A DNA stretch of 64,000 nucleotides, from the NCBI GenBank assembly GCA_907163375.1, contig CAJQUW010014720.1:1-64000 (forward strand), in the 5' to 3' direction. A program made the translations under genes and the position numbers. The first letter of the stretch is position 1. Every line of letters starts with the position of its first letter. Under the pieces are notes generated by a model. It was not told the origin of the DNA. It made no database searches and saw nothing but the letters and a program-made list of their open reading frames with translations. Positions 19,300 to 30,419 of the stretch are shown here, piece by piece. The stretch comes from Prostheceraeus crozeri (taxonomy: Eukaryota > Platyhelminthes > Polycladida > Euryleptidae).

Positions 19300-20340
19300 T
19301 ATAAACTGAAGTAAAACAAACGACGTCTTGTTAAACGATTCAGGCAGCAACACGTTTTGTCACGCAGTTGAAGCAGTTCTTATGCTGTGTATCTGTATGC
19401 AGTATCGATCATGAAACTTAGTCCAACGACGACAAGCGTCGGTAAATATGTCGGATGAGTTGACTACAGAGAGGAATCGAACATACAGCATTAGGACTCA
19501 ATTACGAAAATTGTGAGCCCTGTAGAGCGCGCGCCACAACAGTTTTTAGTTTGATGAGAGGTACACAAGTATTTAATCGGATCGCAGTAAACGGACACGG
19601 CCTTTCCAAAAAACGTTAGTCAGTGTGGGCGTAGCAGCATACGGTAGCACTCCAACTCACTGTAATGCGAGTGCAGTGAACAGAATACATTCAACTATAT
19701 TCTTTGTGGTAGCATGAAGTATCCAGGGAATGTCAGGGGGGTGTGACAATGGTATGAGCTAATTCCTTCTCATCTTTGATACAAACCAATTTCAAGAATG
19801 CACTCAACTTAAACAAGATATACTTCAAGATTACAGCAATATAGTGTTTCAAGTCAAAGATAATCCGCAGTTTAATGCCGTATTTATCATCATAAGTGTT
19901 CACCAGGTTTCGAATGCGTGTATAGTTTGAACGACGCTGTGTCCTTGTAGCATAGGAGCTGATCGTCAATAGTCGTTCCAATGTCAGAAACAAGCACTAA
20001 CGACAGCACAAAGAGAACAGGGAATCGGGAAGAGGAAACATGCTCATATTTTACAATGGCTTGAAATTCTCGCCCAGTTTTTAATCGTCTGGATTTTTTG
20101 ATTTTCATCACTGAACTCTCTTACCACCACTTGTCTTTGTCCCGTAAACAAAAGGAAGATGAAGTTGGCCTCTATCAGTTCTCCATTTTCACAAAAGTCA
20201 CGAGATTATATAGTTAAAGTCGCATTATTGGTCTAAATAGATATTATTGTGCTTCTAAGGGTATGGCAACTATCAGCCTCTACTGAATAATTAAGTGTTG
20301 AAGCATCAAGAGTATGTAGGACTGCATACTTTGATTGATG
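19300..20340. other. No gene seen
   Basis: About 1 kb between LINE remnants. Only short frames are present and none resembles a known protein. No repeat structure was recognised. Confidence 0.5.
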
Positions 20341-20513
20341 GTTTAGTAGTAGTAGTGTATGTATTTGAAATAAATGAAAATCATAAGTTACAAAAGTTAC
20401 GACATTTCACTCGCAGTATTTGGAAAGGAGCTGAGCACAGCATATCAATAGCACAATGTTGAGTCGCTGATGACATCAATCACCATAAAGATTTAGCCGA
20501 TGCGAAAGGAAAA

Positions 20514-23114
20514 TCACTCACACCAAGTACCATTTGAAAGGATGATGGAAGTCGGGAAAAATGAGTTCCGTCGTCGTGAGGTACGTGAAGGAATTTGCAG
20601 AAATTTGCCCGAGCGAGCTGATTTAGGAGGACACATATTATGCAGAGGATGATCGGTGTAGGATGATATCTGTTGCAACAGTTTAACAGCTGCGTTGTTC
20701 CGTCGATCAGTTAGGTCACTAAGAATTTGGCAAGAACAATCCCTGGAACATATGATCCGATGGGCTCTCCTTTGAATTTTTTTAAGCACCGTGACATTGC
20801 GCTGAGACATTCCCACTAAAAGGGGGGAGCAATATTCAAGTAAAGATCGTATAAGTCCACAATAGACACTTACAAGTTCGTTGGCACAAAGGAAGGGACG
20901 CAAGATTCGTAAGGCGTAAAGACGTCTGGAGGCACACTTTGTTATATAGTCAACATGAGTGTTCCAACTGAGATTTGATGAAAAGCATACTCCAAGCAGT
21001 TTCAAATCTCTCACAGGGATTAAGTCAGGAAAGCTTGGTGGCTGATGTTGAGGAGACTTAGGGATCCAAAGTAGCTTGCTCTTGGCAAGGTTGAGCTGTA
21101 GGCCCTTGGAAGCTGCCCACTCCATTACACCTTTATGTTCAGTTTCACAGTTAGATGCTAGATTCTTGTATACCGGGATAATGAAGGTGCAGTCATCGAT
21201 ATATTTAATTACTACGTTCTGTTGATGCTTTGGTTTGAGGGAGCCGACAACCAAGTTGAACAAGAACGGGCCTAGCACAGAGCCTTGGGGAATTCCTGAT
21301 TGCACAGGTAGTGGGCTACTTATGTTCTCATCCACTTTCACCGACTGAGTTCGGCCACTCAGGTAGTCACAGACCCAGTGAACGAAGCCACTTGGGAACC
21401 GATTTTCTTTGAGTGCATTGATTATGACGTCGTGTCCAAGTTGATCGAATGCCTTGGTAAAGTCGTAAGCTACTATGAGGACACCCGAAATGTCACTTAG
21501 TTCTAAAGTCTTCGTAATGATGTCGTGCAAGCATGTTAGAGCAGAAGCGGTCGATGATCTCTTAACACCACCAAATTGTAGAGTCCCAAATGAAGAACAG
21601 AATTGCTGACATAAACCAGAGTTCAAAATCAACTTTTCACAAATTTTTGAAGGCACCGGTAGTAAAGAAATCGGTCTGAGCTCGTGCTTTATCGGAGGGC
21701 TGGTCTTCGGAATTGGAGTGATATTGCTTTGTTTCCAAGATGTTGGGAATTGTCTTGATAGAATCGATATGTTGATCAAATGCGCTAGTGGAGCAGCAAG
21801 AATGTCTGAGGCTTTCTTGTACAGGATCGTCGGGATTCCGTCGCATCCAGGTGCTTTGTGTGGCTTCAATGACACAGATTGAACGGCGATTGTTGGGTGC
21901 CAGTTGAAGCTGTCCTCTCCTATCGTGGGACATGGACGGTTCACTTGAAAGCTTGCGAAAATGGCATTTATTTGTTCGGCTGCTTCCATGCGGGATGAAA
22001 ATTGTGAGATAAGCGAACTCATACCTGCAGCTTTGCTTGCCTTGGTTCCTCGGATTTCATTCGCAACGCTCCACATCTCTCTGCTATTGCTACTGGCCTT
22101 TTGAGCCCACTTACGCTTTTCGACGTAGATGAGTCTTTTCACCTTTTCACTCAGATGTCGATAGGTCGAATAGTCACCTCGACGATACGCACTCCATCGT
22201 TCATTTATTAAAGACTTTATCAGGGGAGTCACATACGGCTTGTCATTCGGCGTCATTTCTACAGATGTTGATGGGATGTTATGTGAGAAACACCGTTGAA
22301 TTGCCTGAGTAAAGAAGTTGCACTTTTGGTCTAGTGACAGTTTCATGTCGTACATAGTTGCAAAATTTATTTCATTCAATTCCCTTAGAAAGTCACGCAC
22401 GTTTGAGTCACGAAGATCAAAAAATGTTCGCGTTTTGCACTGTAATTCATGAGCATAGGCGATTGGTGAGCAAATTATGGTGTTGTGATCAGATGTTGAG
22501 ATGGGTGGACCAACCTCCATCTGATACTGACTGCCAATTGAAGAAGATAGCATAACCAAATCAAGAATGGCGCTCCCGCGTGTTGGAGAGTTCACAATGC
22601 TGGAAAGATCAAATGCATTAAGCAGATATGAGATGTCCAGTCGATTGAAGTCACCAGTTAGTATGATTTCATAGTCTGAATAACGCGACAGAACGTCATC
22701 AAGATTCTGTGAGATGAAGGACATTACATTGGATGCTGAGCGAACAACAGATAATGGAGGGATATAGATGCACACAAAGCATAGTTTCAAGCGGTGAAGC
22801 AGCAACCACACACTGTTCGTGCCATACTCAGCACCTTGGGTTGAGAAGCGGTGAGCGTCGAGAAAGCATCGAGTCCATACAGCCACTCCCCCGCCAACCC
22901 GTCCATCGCTACGATCATCTCGAAACACAATGCTATCCTGCAAAGACAGAAGCGAATCAGAATGGTCTTTAGTGAGCCACGACTCAGTCACTGCAAAAAT
23001 CTGTATTGACTTTGAAGAAGCCAAAGCACGAATGTGGTCCATCTTTGAAATCGCATGGTTGACATTTGTAGACAAGAAACGAGGAAGACAAATTGACTTC
23101 GAAGGTAAAATCAC
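20514..23114 (-). CDS. LINE ORF2: endonuclease-reverse transcriptase
   Basis: A frame of 866 codons. Endonuclease covers about residues 12-225: FAVTESWLTKDHS, VGGGVAVWTR, ILTGDFNRLDISYL and STSDHNTII carry the metal and catalytic residues. Reverse transcriptase covers about 430-720: KAPGCDGIPTILYKK, LRPISLLPVPSKICEKL, VAYDFTKAFDQLGH, GIPQGSVLGPFLFNL, and a catalytic YIDD box in place of the more common YADD or FADD. It makes and inserts DNA copies of the element RNA at nicked sites. The frame opens with GTG overlapping the ORF1 stop; the first in-frame ATG is 24 codons in, inside the endonuclease fold, so ORF2 is probably reached by reinitiation or another non-standard route. Confidence 0.9.
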   Translation of the reverse strand: MILPSKSICLPRFLSTNVNHAISKMDHIRALASSKSIQIFAVTESWLTKDHSDSLLSLQDSIVFRDDRSDGRVGGGVAVWTRCFLDAHRFSTQGAEYGTNSVWLLLHRLKLCFVCIYIPPLSVVRSASNVMSFISQNLDDVLSRYSDYEIILTGDFNRLDISYLLNAFDLSSIVNSPTRGSAILDLVMLSSSIGSQYQMEVGPPISTSDHNTIICSPIAYAHELQCKTRTFFDLRDSNVRDFLRELNEINFATMYDMKLSLDQKCNFFTQAIQRCFSHNIPSTSVEMTPNDKPYVTPLIKSLINERWSAYRRGDYSTYRHLSEKVKRLIYVEKRKWAQKASSNSREMWSVANEIRGTKASKAAGMSSLISQFSSRMEAAEQINAIFASFQVNRPCPTIGEDSFNWHPTIAVQSVSLKPHKAPGCDGIPTILYKKASDILAAPLAHLINISILSRQFPTSWKQSNITPIPKTSPPIKHELRPISLLPVPSKICEKLILNSGLCQQFCSSFGTLQFGGVKRSSTASALTCLHDIITKTLELSDISGVLIVAYDFTKAFDQLGHDVIINALKENRFPSGFVHWVCDYLSGRTQSVKVDENISSPLPVQSGIPQGSVLGPFLFNLVVGSLKPKHQQNVVIKYIDDCTFIIPVYKNLASNCETEHKGVMEWAASKGLQLNLAKSKLLWIPKSPQHQPPSFPDLIPVRDLKLLGVCFSSNLSWNTHVDYITKCASRRLYALRILRPFLCANELVSVYCGLIRSLLEYCSPLLVGMSQRNVTVLKKIQRRAHRIICSRDCSCQILSDLTDRRNNAAVKLLQQISSYTDHPLHNMCPPKSARSGKFLQIPSRTSRRRNSFFPTSIILSNGTWCE

Positions 23115-23839
23115 ATTTGAAAATGTTGATGCTGCAAGTCTGACTGCTTATGGATTCTCCCACGAAAGATTGTGACATTTTCACCCTTGGATCTTCTGTC
23201 CCTCAATTCCTGTCTTAAATTGCGATCTGCGACTTGCTGCATAGGAGTCAAGTCTGGTCTCACGTAAACTTTGTCGAAAACAGTATTTTTGAGTTGCTTT
23301 GATTGACGAATCAAGGTTCGCTTCTTTTCGAGGTTGCTAACTTTTACTCGCAATGGTCGGGGTCCAGAGCCTCGAATTTTGCCAATGCGTTGACAGCGAG
23401 ACCATTCAACGTCAGGGACGTCAAGGAAATTGACAAGTTCTTTGACTTTTTGTTCGTCATGAAGTTTGCGCTCCTCAAGAGTTCCAGCATCGATTTCGGA
23501 GAGACCAAAAATTACAACATCGTTTATGCGAGCCTGTCTATTTTCAACTTCGGAGATTACAGCTTCAATCATCATAGGGGTAGATATTGCTTCCTTTATT
23601 TCATTGATTTCTCTCTGTTGTTCGTTTTGTATTTGTGCTACTCTTGATATGGAGCTCTCAAGGCGATCAATTCTGGACGTCAAATTTGTCACATTTTCGT
23701 TTAATTGGTCTACTTTTCTGATGATTTCTTCTTTCTGATCATTCAACATGCTTTTGATGATGTCGAGAGTGGCATCATTCAAAGAATTTGAGCGAGTATT
23801 TCTTCCAGATCTATGCCCATTTTGAGAATCCATTCTCAC
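23111..23839 (-). CDS. LINE ORF1: coiled-coil RNA-binding protein
   Basis: A 242-residue protein. Residues about 35-95 form a long coiled coil (LNENVTNLTSRIDRLESSIS, then QNEQQREINEIKEAI). It is followed by an RRM-like region (DVVIFGLSE, VEWSRCQRIGKIRGSG, RPLRVKVSNLEKKR) as in L1/L2-type ORF1 proteins. Such proteins trimerise and coat the element RNA. The last codon before the TGA is ATG, and ORF2 begins across the same bases. Confidence 0.8.
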   Translation of the reverse strand: MRMDSQNGHRSGRNTRSNSLNDATLDIIKSMLNDQKEEIIRKVDQLNENVTNLTSRIDRLESSISRVAQIQNEQQREINEIKEAISTPMMIEAVISEVENRQARINDVVIFGLSEIDAGTLEERKLHDEQKVKELVNFLDVPDVEWSRCQRIGKIRGSGPRPLRVKVSNLEKKRTLIRQSKQLKNTVFDKVYVRPDLTPMQQVADRNLRQELRDRRSKGENVTIFRGRIHKQSDLQHQHFQM

Positions 23840-23854
23840 CAGGGAAAAAGAATA

Positions 23855-23932
23855 TCAAGGGTTCGAACTCACGAACTTCAATGCTGGTTCACAGACCAAG
23901 ACAGCTACACTACGCAACCGATGACGGGCTGG
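23855..23932 (-). other. tRNA-like sequence with pol III A and B boxes in LINE leader
   Basis: The minus strand has an A-box-like TGCGTAGTGTAG and, about 45 bases later, a perfect B box in GAGTTCGAACCC, just upstream of ORF1. The flanks do not pair into a proper acceptor stem, so it is not a working tRNA. It may be a pol III promoter taken up by the LINE or an older tRNA-derived insertion. Confidence 0.5.
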
Positions 23933-24310
23933 ATCAGTTAACTATCTGATAACAAGAAGTTCCGAGAAAGAGAATCCGCACACTCTTTCAGTGAATGCAA
24001 TGACTGATATCTAGGACGCATGTAAGTCACACACACCACAGCCGGCAGGAAATGGAGATTGTGAGCACCAATCAACAGTGATGGGGCAGCCAGGGGGAAT
24101 CGTCGAATAGCGGTGTTAATCGTCGTTGATGAAGAAGACGCGGGCTCCAGCGATGTTCACAAGGAGATGGGCAATCGAGCGATATAAAAATTATCCAAAA
24201 TGGCCGACGGAAACCGATGAGAAAGATAACAATGCACAAAGCAATCAGAGCGAGACAGACACGACCGGCGCACAGCACAGTTGATGAGATGAGAGGTTGA
24301 TGAGGTTTGT

Positions 24311-24612
24311 CAATATAATAAGGGCGGTTCGTACACCATCAGTGATAATAAGGGCTCCTTGTGTACAATGTGTACGCTATGTGTACAAAACGCACTTATT
24401 ACTTTTCATGAAGTTCAAATGTTCAAATTCAAAGTTGGCGCCTGAAAGTACATAATTGACGATTAATGTTAATATTACCATGACTAATTCGTACTCCAAC
24501 TTTCAAAAGTGCACCAAGCGCCCTTCTCTGACAACTATTGTATAGATCGTTCTTTTTGTACGAGGCGCCCCAATTATTCGTCTTTAGTACCAATGGTCCT
24601 TATTATATTATG
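24311..24612. mobile_element. Small MITE-like element
   Basis: About 300 bp without coding capacity between inverted ends AATATAATAAGGG and CCTTATTATATTA (12-13 bp). It abuts the 5' end of the LINE. The family is unknown, and a chance AT-rich match cannot be ruled out. Confidence 0.4.
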
Positions 24613-25755
24613 ATAAACAACGAAAATGCATGCATATGCAGGCTGTAAGCACTTATTTGGTAGTATTTTGTCTGAAATAAAGATAATATGCATATGTCGA
24701 TCGATTGCAATGGTTCTAATTTGAGGTGTTTCTTGAAATATTATCCTAATGCGAAATCATTGAAGATCACTTTCAGACAGGAGTCATTTTGAGAAAAAAA
24801 TGAAATCATTTGGAGGCATGGGATCTTGTTAGGTCGCCAAAATAAATCGGGGCTGACTTGCTCGATATTTGTCAGACAACAAAGCATATCGCAGATTATT
24901 TGTCTTCTCGACTTCGGCGAAGTGATCAGAACAAACACGACTATGTTTATTAGGAGTAAAGTCTTTCCATCCTATGCTTCGACACCATTTAATGGACAGG
25001 GAGGCTTTTGTTGGGAATCTTTATAGAAGCTATTAATCTAACAATCAGTATTTGCATTGTGGGTACATCCGAAGACACAATACTGCACCATTTTTACAGC
25101 AAAAAATTAATCTCCAGATGAAAATGCGGTACTTATGGATTATCTCCCGCCCCCACGTCCCCACGTTTTCAAATTTGTCTACAACCCGTAGAAATGAATA
25201 CAAGCACTTTTTCAATTAGAGACGATGACGTGAAGTGTTGCGATGTCAGCAGCTTGATCTGACTTTGCCTGACCTCACCTCATCGTCTGAGCTGATAGCA
25301 CTAGGTCAACAAAGCCATGTCGCGACAACTATAGAAGTGATAATTGTGGTTTTATATCCCGGGATCCTGGGATCATCGTATTTTTACGGGATTCAGAATC
25401 CCGTGATTCGCTAACGTTTGTTTTTAGGCAGTTAGGCTGCATGAAGGAGTAACAAAGAAGTGACAATGAAGATAAAGGTACGGTATTTCATTGTTACAAA
25501 CTGCAATATTTGAAACCTAATCCTTTTTCAGTATCAATATTAGACCTAAACTATCAAGAATACATCACACACACGATAGTCTTATAATTACCTGTATGTG
25601 TGTATTACTTATTCATACATTTTTATCATATGCTAGAATTGATTTTAGCGCATCTTTGTGCAGCGTGCCAAAAATTATTTACTTTTATTGATATCAACAA
25701 ATGAAACTTTGTTCACGCAGTTGAGAGAAAGAGAGAGAGAGAGTTATGCCAGGGA
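24613..25755. other. No gene seen
   Basis: Unassigned non-coding DNA. The only structure is a short GGGATTCAGAATCCC palindrome near 25390 and a GA-rich run at 25727-25742. Confidence 0.5.
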
Positions 25756-25852
25756 CATCTATGATATAAGATATCTAAGGGACGCTCAACTCCCATACCA
25801 TGTACTGGATTGGAGGTCAGTCACTTTGGTAGACTTGATCAATTACGGTAGT
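25756..25852 (+). repeat. Dispersed repeat, copy 1
   Basis: The stretch with ATATCTAAGGGACG, CATACCATGTACTGGA and CACTTTGGTAGA recurs in inverse orientation at 51228-51325, so it belongs to an interspersed non-coding repeat. The LINE tail at 25856 abuts it, suggesting the LINE inserted there. Confidence 0.65.
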
Positions 25853-25855
25853 GTG

Positions 25856-27540
25856 TAATAATAATAATAATAATAAAGAGTTTTATTCGTCGATACAAAA
25901 GCGGTATGTGACATGGGTGGGGATGGTACATCAGGCATCGAGATTAAGAAAAAGAGGAGAATTTACAAATGAGTTTCTGTACAGCGCACGGCTTCTTCTT
26001 TTCGGCAGAAGCGCTCGTTGGTGGCGAAAACTGGACACATTGTCACGTACAATAAAAAAATGGGAGAGGGGATGGGTGCATTTACATTTTTGATTTGGTG
26101 ATTTTCAAAATCAAACGTTTACAAATGTTCTCTAACATAGAAGGGTAAGGAAGTTTGTCGGAAGCACGTGCCCAACGCCGGGCGATGCGATCTAATCGTT
26201 CTAACTTGTGAAAATCGGAAGCTCTCATATCACATAAGATAGGCCAACAGTATGTAACATGAGAAAAAACAAATGCCATGTAGGCCTGCCAAATACATGT
26301 AGTTGAAGAGTCATTGAAATTGTTTTGTAGCCTTTTCACAAGCGAAAGTTCACGATAGCACTTTTTGAAAAGCTCCGAGAATTGCCTGTTCCATGAAAGA
26401 TCACTTTCGAAAAAAACGCCTAAAATTTTCAAAACACTGACATTTTCAATGGTGTAGCCTTGAATAAAAGCGGGGGTACAAGTGGGATTTTTGGAGAAGC
26501 GGGAAGCAGTCAGGCATTTTGTTTTATTTGCATTAATGGACAGTTCTTTGGTTTCGGACCAGGAGACAAACGAATCAACAATCGACTGGAAGTTATTTAC
26601 ATAGTCAGGGTCACAAAAATGAATAAGGGTAATGTCATCGGCGTAGGCAACTATTCGAGTTTCGGGAAGATTAGGAAGATCGTCAATCATCAGGATGAAA
26701 AGCAAGGGGCCAAGAATGGAACCCTGAGGGACTCCGCTGGTAACATCTTTCCAAGGAGTCAGAATATTGCTGGTAGACACTCCTTGTTTGCGATGAGATA
26801 GGAAGTTACCAATAAAATGTAGTGCAAAGGGGTTGCAATGGAACTTACGGAGAAGCGTCTCTAGAAGAGTCTGATGGCTTATTTTGTCGAAGGCCTTGGA
26901 AAAATCGACAGCAAGAATATTGACCATATTCGAAGGCTTCAGGGTTATGTATTCTAAAATCGACAAGAGAATAGACAGAAGGGCGTTAGTGCAACCACGA
27001 AATCCATTGGAAATGAAACGAAATTGGCGAGAGTCAAGCTCATGACTAAGAGATGGCAGGATGACAAGCTGCTTTATCAGTTTTTCTAAAATTTTACTTG
27101 GGAAGGGCAAAATAGAAATCGGGCGATGGTCAAGGCTGTACTTCTTAGGTATCGGAACAACGTGAGCTAATTTCCAGGGTTTGGGGAAAATAGCCTTGCT
27201 CAAGCATAAGTTAAAGATAAGGGTAAGGGGAACGCTAAGAATATCGGCAAACCTCCGGAAGAAAAATCCTGGAATCCCGTCGGGACCACAGAAATTGGAT
27301 TTGGAGCTTCTAATCAACCCGAAAACATCATTTTCACGAACGGTAGGTAACTGGGAAAAAGGAGAATGCTGGCGATTATCCTCAAAGAGATCCAAGTCAG
27401 GTTGCTGAAAAGCTTCCGAAAATTGATTGTTAAGACGAATAGCATAGGGTTCATCTACGGAAACGCATGGAGAAAGCCGATTAAGTTGAAAGTTGATAGA
27501 TTTCCACTTGTCAGGAAGGCCTACAGAGGTGGAGGACATG
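25856..27540 (-). mobile_element. 5'-truncated LINE with RT, TTA-repeat tail
   Basis: The 3' end of this minus-strand element is a run of TTA repeats (25856-25876), the short repeat tail of many LINEs. Only the RT portion is present (26082-27539). No endonuclease precedes it, so the copy is 5'-truncated. Confidence 0.8.
26082..27539 (-). CDS. LINE reverse transcriptase, truncated ORF2
   Basis: A frame of 485 codons carrying a complete reverse transcriptase domain: GPDGIPGFFFRRF, HRPISILPFPSKILEKL, AVDFSKAFDKISHQTL, SGVPQGSILGPLLFILMIDD and the catalytic YADD in RIVAYADDITLI, then the thumb (LGVFFESDLSWNRQF). The endonuclease that should precede it is missing. The frame itself is open, so the copy is young or lucky. 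Non-functional for transposition without EN. Confidence 0.85.
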   Translation of the reverse strand: MSSTSVGLPDKWKSINFQLNRLSPCVSVDEPYAIRLNNQFSEAFQQPDLDLFEDNRQHSPFSQLPTVRENDVFGLIRSSKSNFCGPDGIPGFFFRRFADILSVPLTLIFNLCLSKAIFPKPWKLAHVVPIPKKYSLDHRPISILPFPSKILEKLIKQLVILPSLSHELDSRQFRFISNGFRGCTNALLSILLSILEYITLKPSNMVNILAVDFSKAFDKISHQTLLETLLRKFHCNPFALHFIGNFLSHRKQGVSTSNILTPWKDVTSGVPQGSILGPLLFILMIDDLPNLPETRIVAYADDITLIHFCDPDYVNNFQSIVDSFVSWSETKELSINANKTKCLTASRFSKNPTCTPAFIQGYTIENVSVLKILGVFFESDLSWNRQFSELFKKCYRELSLVKRLQNNFNDSSTTCIWQAYMAFVFSHVTYCWPILCDMRASDFHKLERLDRIARRWARASDKLPYPSMLENICKRLILKITKSKM

Positions 27541-27835
27541 TGAATGTAGTACTTGGAGAATTATTTACTTGTACGATTATGCTTGCGTATGTGTGCATTA
27601 ATTTTTCGTGTAAGAGTGCCATGGTAGACTGATTAAGGTTACTTAATTTTCGAAAAGCATTTTAAAAAAAAGCACTTAATTTTCGAACAGCATTATAACA
27701 CATACGCAGAATATTTCGCATGGTGCATCAAGTATGTAATCTATGCATGCAATAAGCAAATGCAGTACAACCCTGATAAAGCGTAATAACAGTGAATGAT
27801 AACGTACTAACATTGAATAAACAACTTGAGAAAAT

Positions 27836-29960
27836 GAAAATTCTAACATGCATTTTCTTCAACCAATTAAGAAAAATATTGAATTATTATTCTGTACAAC
27901 GTTTCGCTTTCTGCCTCTGCTGGTGCAATCACAAAAAAAGCGAAGGGAACTTTAAAATCGCATTGAACGAATTGCATTAGAGTCTGATGCATGGGAACTG
28001 CTTTTTCCTGTTCCCACAGTCTGACGAATTTCTATGTTAAGAACATAGAAATGCTGCGGTGCATAGTTGACCATTGAATTACTTTCATAGAGGGATTGAC
28101 ACTGTGTGTAATTAGCAGTTGATAGACATGTGATGCAGGGACAGTCACGTGTTCTCACAGTCTATGTAAATCTTATTGTCCGAACCGATTATCCAACATA
28201 AGACGATCTGCAACCTGTACATTCAATTCGAGACATATAAAAAAATTTAGCAGTTACACTTCAGATTTGTAAGACTGTGTACAGACAGTATTTACAGTTG
28301 CACTAATGCCATTTTATATATCCTCGTCAATACATTGAAAATTGAACTTGGGAGAACTTTAAGAAATGTGAAAAAGTGATGTTTTGAATGATAATGACAT
28401 GAATATGACGTAAGGCAATAGCGGTTATCCCAAGAAAGTTATCAGAAATGCTATTGGTGAGTATACGAGTATCTAGTAAGAAAGCTGTGAAAGAGGAAAG
28501 TTGTGGTCATCATTGCCATATAGCAGCGAAGAGAGATCAATAGAAATAAGAAGAGGATTGTATAATTGTAGTTAATCACCGCATTGAAAGTTTGTTTCTC
28601 TGATAAGTCTTTATCTCTTATTTTGCCACCCATGTCACAACAGGAGTGTAATACACATGATAACTAACTGAAAATACTGTACACAGTCTTACAAATCTGA
28701 AGTGTAATTGCTAAAGTTTTGTATGTGTCTCGAATTGAATGTACAGGTTGCAGATCGTCTTATGTTGGATAATCGGTTCGGACAATAAGATTTACATAGA
28801 CTGTGAGAACACGTGACTGTCCCTGCATCACATGTCTATCAACTGCTAATTACACACAGTGTCAATCCCTCTATGAAAGTAATTCAATGGTCAACTATGC
28901 ACCGCAGCATTTCTATGTTCTTAACATAGAAATTCGTCAGACTGTGGGAACAGGAAAAAGCAGTTCCCATGCATCAGACTCTAATGCAATTAGTAGTAAG
29001 GAAGTGACAAACACCAGATAGCGCAAGATGGCCGCCATCGCTGACGTCCCCCCCCCTCCCCCTCTGGAACGACAGAGGTTGTGGTCTGTCGTGGTGTGCC
29101 GGCCAGGTTGGTTCACGTTCACAACATGTTCGCTGACTCCCCCCCCCCTCTGGACAGCTCGCTTCGATTTTGGCTTCCAGTGAACGGATTTTGTCGTGCC
29201 ATAGCTCGTTTGAAAGCTAAGAGTGAGACAAATTCACTGAAAGAATCGGCTTGTTCCTATCTGTCTTCGTTTAGATGTGAGACGCCATTTAAGATTTTGG
29301 GACATTGGCGAAAAACGACAGAGTTAGAATTTGGGACGTTTTGGGCTGTAGCTTCAAAACGAAGCATCGGATTGGAAAACGGATTTCAGATTTGGAATCA
29401 GCGTGAAATTCTCTATCTGTATGGTGAGTTTCAAGTCAATCGGCGAGAAAAAGTTTCGCTGACTCCCCCCCCCCTCTGGACAGCTTGCTTCGATTTTGGC
29501 TTCCAGTGAACGGATTTTGTCGTGCCATAGCTCGTTTGAAAGCTAAGAGTGAGACAAATTCAGTGAAAGAATCGGCTTGTTCCTATCTGTCTTCGTTTAG
29601 ATGTGAGACGCCATTTAAGATTTTGGGACATTGGCGAAAAACGACAGAGTTAGAATTTGGGACGTTTTGGGCTCTAGCTTCAAAACGAAGCATCGGATTG
29701 GAAAACGGATTTCAGATTTGGAATCAGCGTCAAATTCTCTATCAGCATGGTAAGTTTCAAGTCAATCGGAGATTTTGAAGTCAATCGGACGACAGTTAGA
29801 ATTTTTGCGATGGCTGCCTACTGTAGAGCCAAAACGAAGCATCGGAAGGGAAAACGGAGGCCAGATTCGGATTCAGCGTCAAATTCTACATGGAAATGGT
29901 GTATTTCCAGCTCAATCGGAGCACTAGAACCGGAGATAGACGGGTTTTTAGTGTTTGGAT
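27836..29960 (+). repeat. Left terminal inverted repeat of Polinton 2
   Basis: Matches 41950-43399 in inverse orientation. The outer part includes CTGCTGGTGCAATCAC and CACCAGATAGCGCAAG. Inside lie C-rich runs and two to three subrepeats of about 300 bp beginning near CTTCGATTTTGGCTTCCAGT. A foldback element (27974-28987) interrupts it. A TATATAAG box at 29996-30003 just inside may drive rightward transcription. Confidence 0.85.
27974..28987. mobile_element. Foldback transposon inserted in Polinton 2 end
   Basis: About 1.0 kb with near-perfect inverted repeats of about 310 bp (27974-28282 and 28678-28987) starting GCATTAGAGTCTGATGC, around a 400-bp core without coding capacity. AATT flanks it on both sides. 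The other Polinton end lacks it, which shows it as an insertion. The mirror-image short frames at 27952-28158 and 28803-29021 are only the two arms. Confidence 0.8.
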
Positions 29961-30419
29961 GATGGGTATTACGTCATCAGCTGATCGCCACACACTATAT
30001 AAGCTGGGAACCGACAGAGACTTGTCATTTAGAGGAGAACGATTGCCAGAGGTAGGTCGTCTCTCTGAGCTCCGATGATAGCTTCGGACATTCCAAATTC
30101 CGAGTTTCTGTAAGAAACCGACTTAGAAAATTTCATTGCTGATATCAGCTAAGGCGTCAGACTTAGAGGTTCGCCAGGAGATGGCCTTCGTCTCCAGGCC
30201 ATAAAAGACTCCAAAACTTTAAAGGCTTGTAACTTTGCTTCTACAAGTCCGTTTGACTTGATTCAAAAAAGGTTCGGTCGCTATTGACCTGCCCTAAGTG
30301 ATGGACTACTTATAAAATTTCATAAGTAGTGCTAAAAAGTAGAAAAATTTAAATTCACTAGTTTTGGAGGTTTTCTGGGGTTTTCGACCCTGCTGAAGTC
30401 AATGAAAGCATTTTTAATG

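Larger units (their letters stand above)
20340..24300 (-). mobile_element. Nearly full-length LINE (CR1/Jockey-like group)
   Basis: Non-LTR retrotransposon on the minus strand with adjacent ORF1 and ORF2, a 5' leader of about 450 bp and a 3' end marked by a short ACT/TAC repeat tail at 20344-20357. Both ORFs are long and open, so this copy may be recent. The combination of a coiled-coil plus RNA-binding ORF1 and an EN-RT ORF2 without RNase H fits CR1/L2 or Jockey relatives; the exact clade was not determined. Confidence 0.8.

Noticed and set aside
27952-29021. Two identical short ORFs on opposite strands
   Set aside because: They are the mirror arms of the foldback element, not genes.
29081-29962. 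Chains of ORFs with repeated peptides in the Polinton 2 ends (also 42148-43365)
   Set aside because: They follow the DNA subrepeats of the inverted ends, appear on both arms and look like no protein family.
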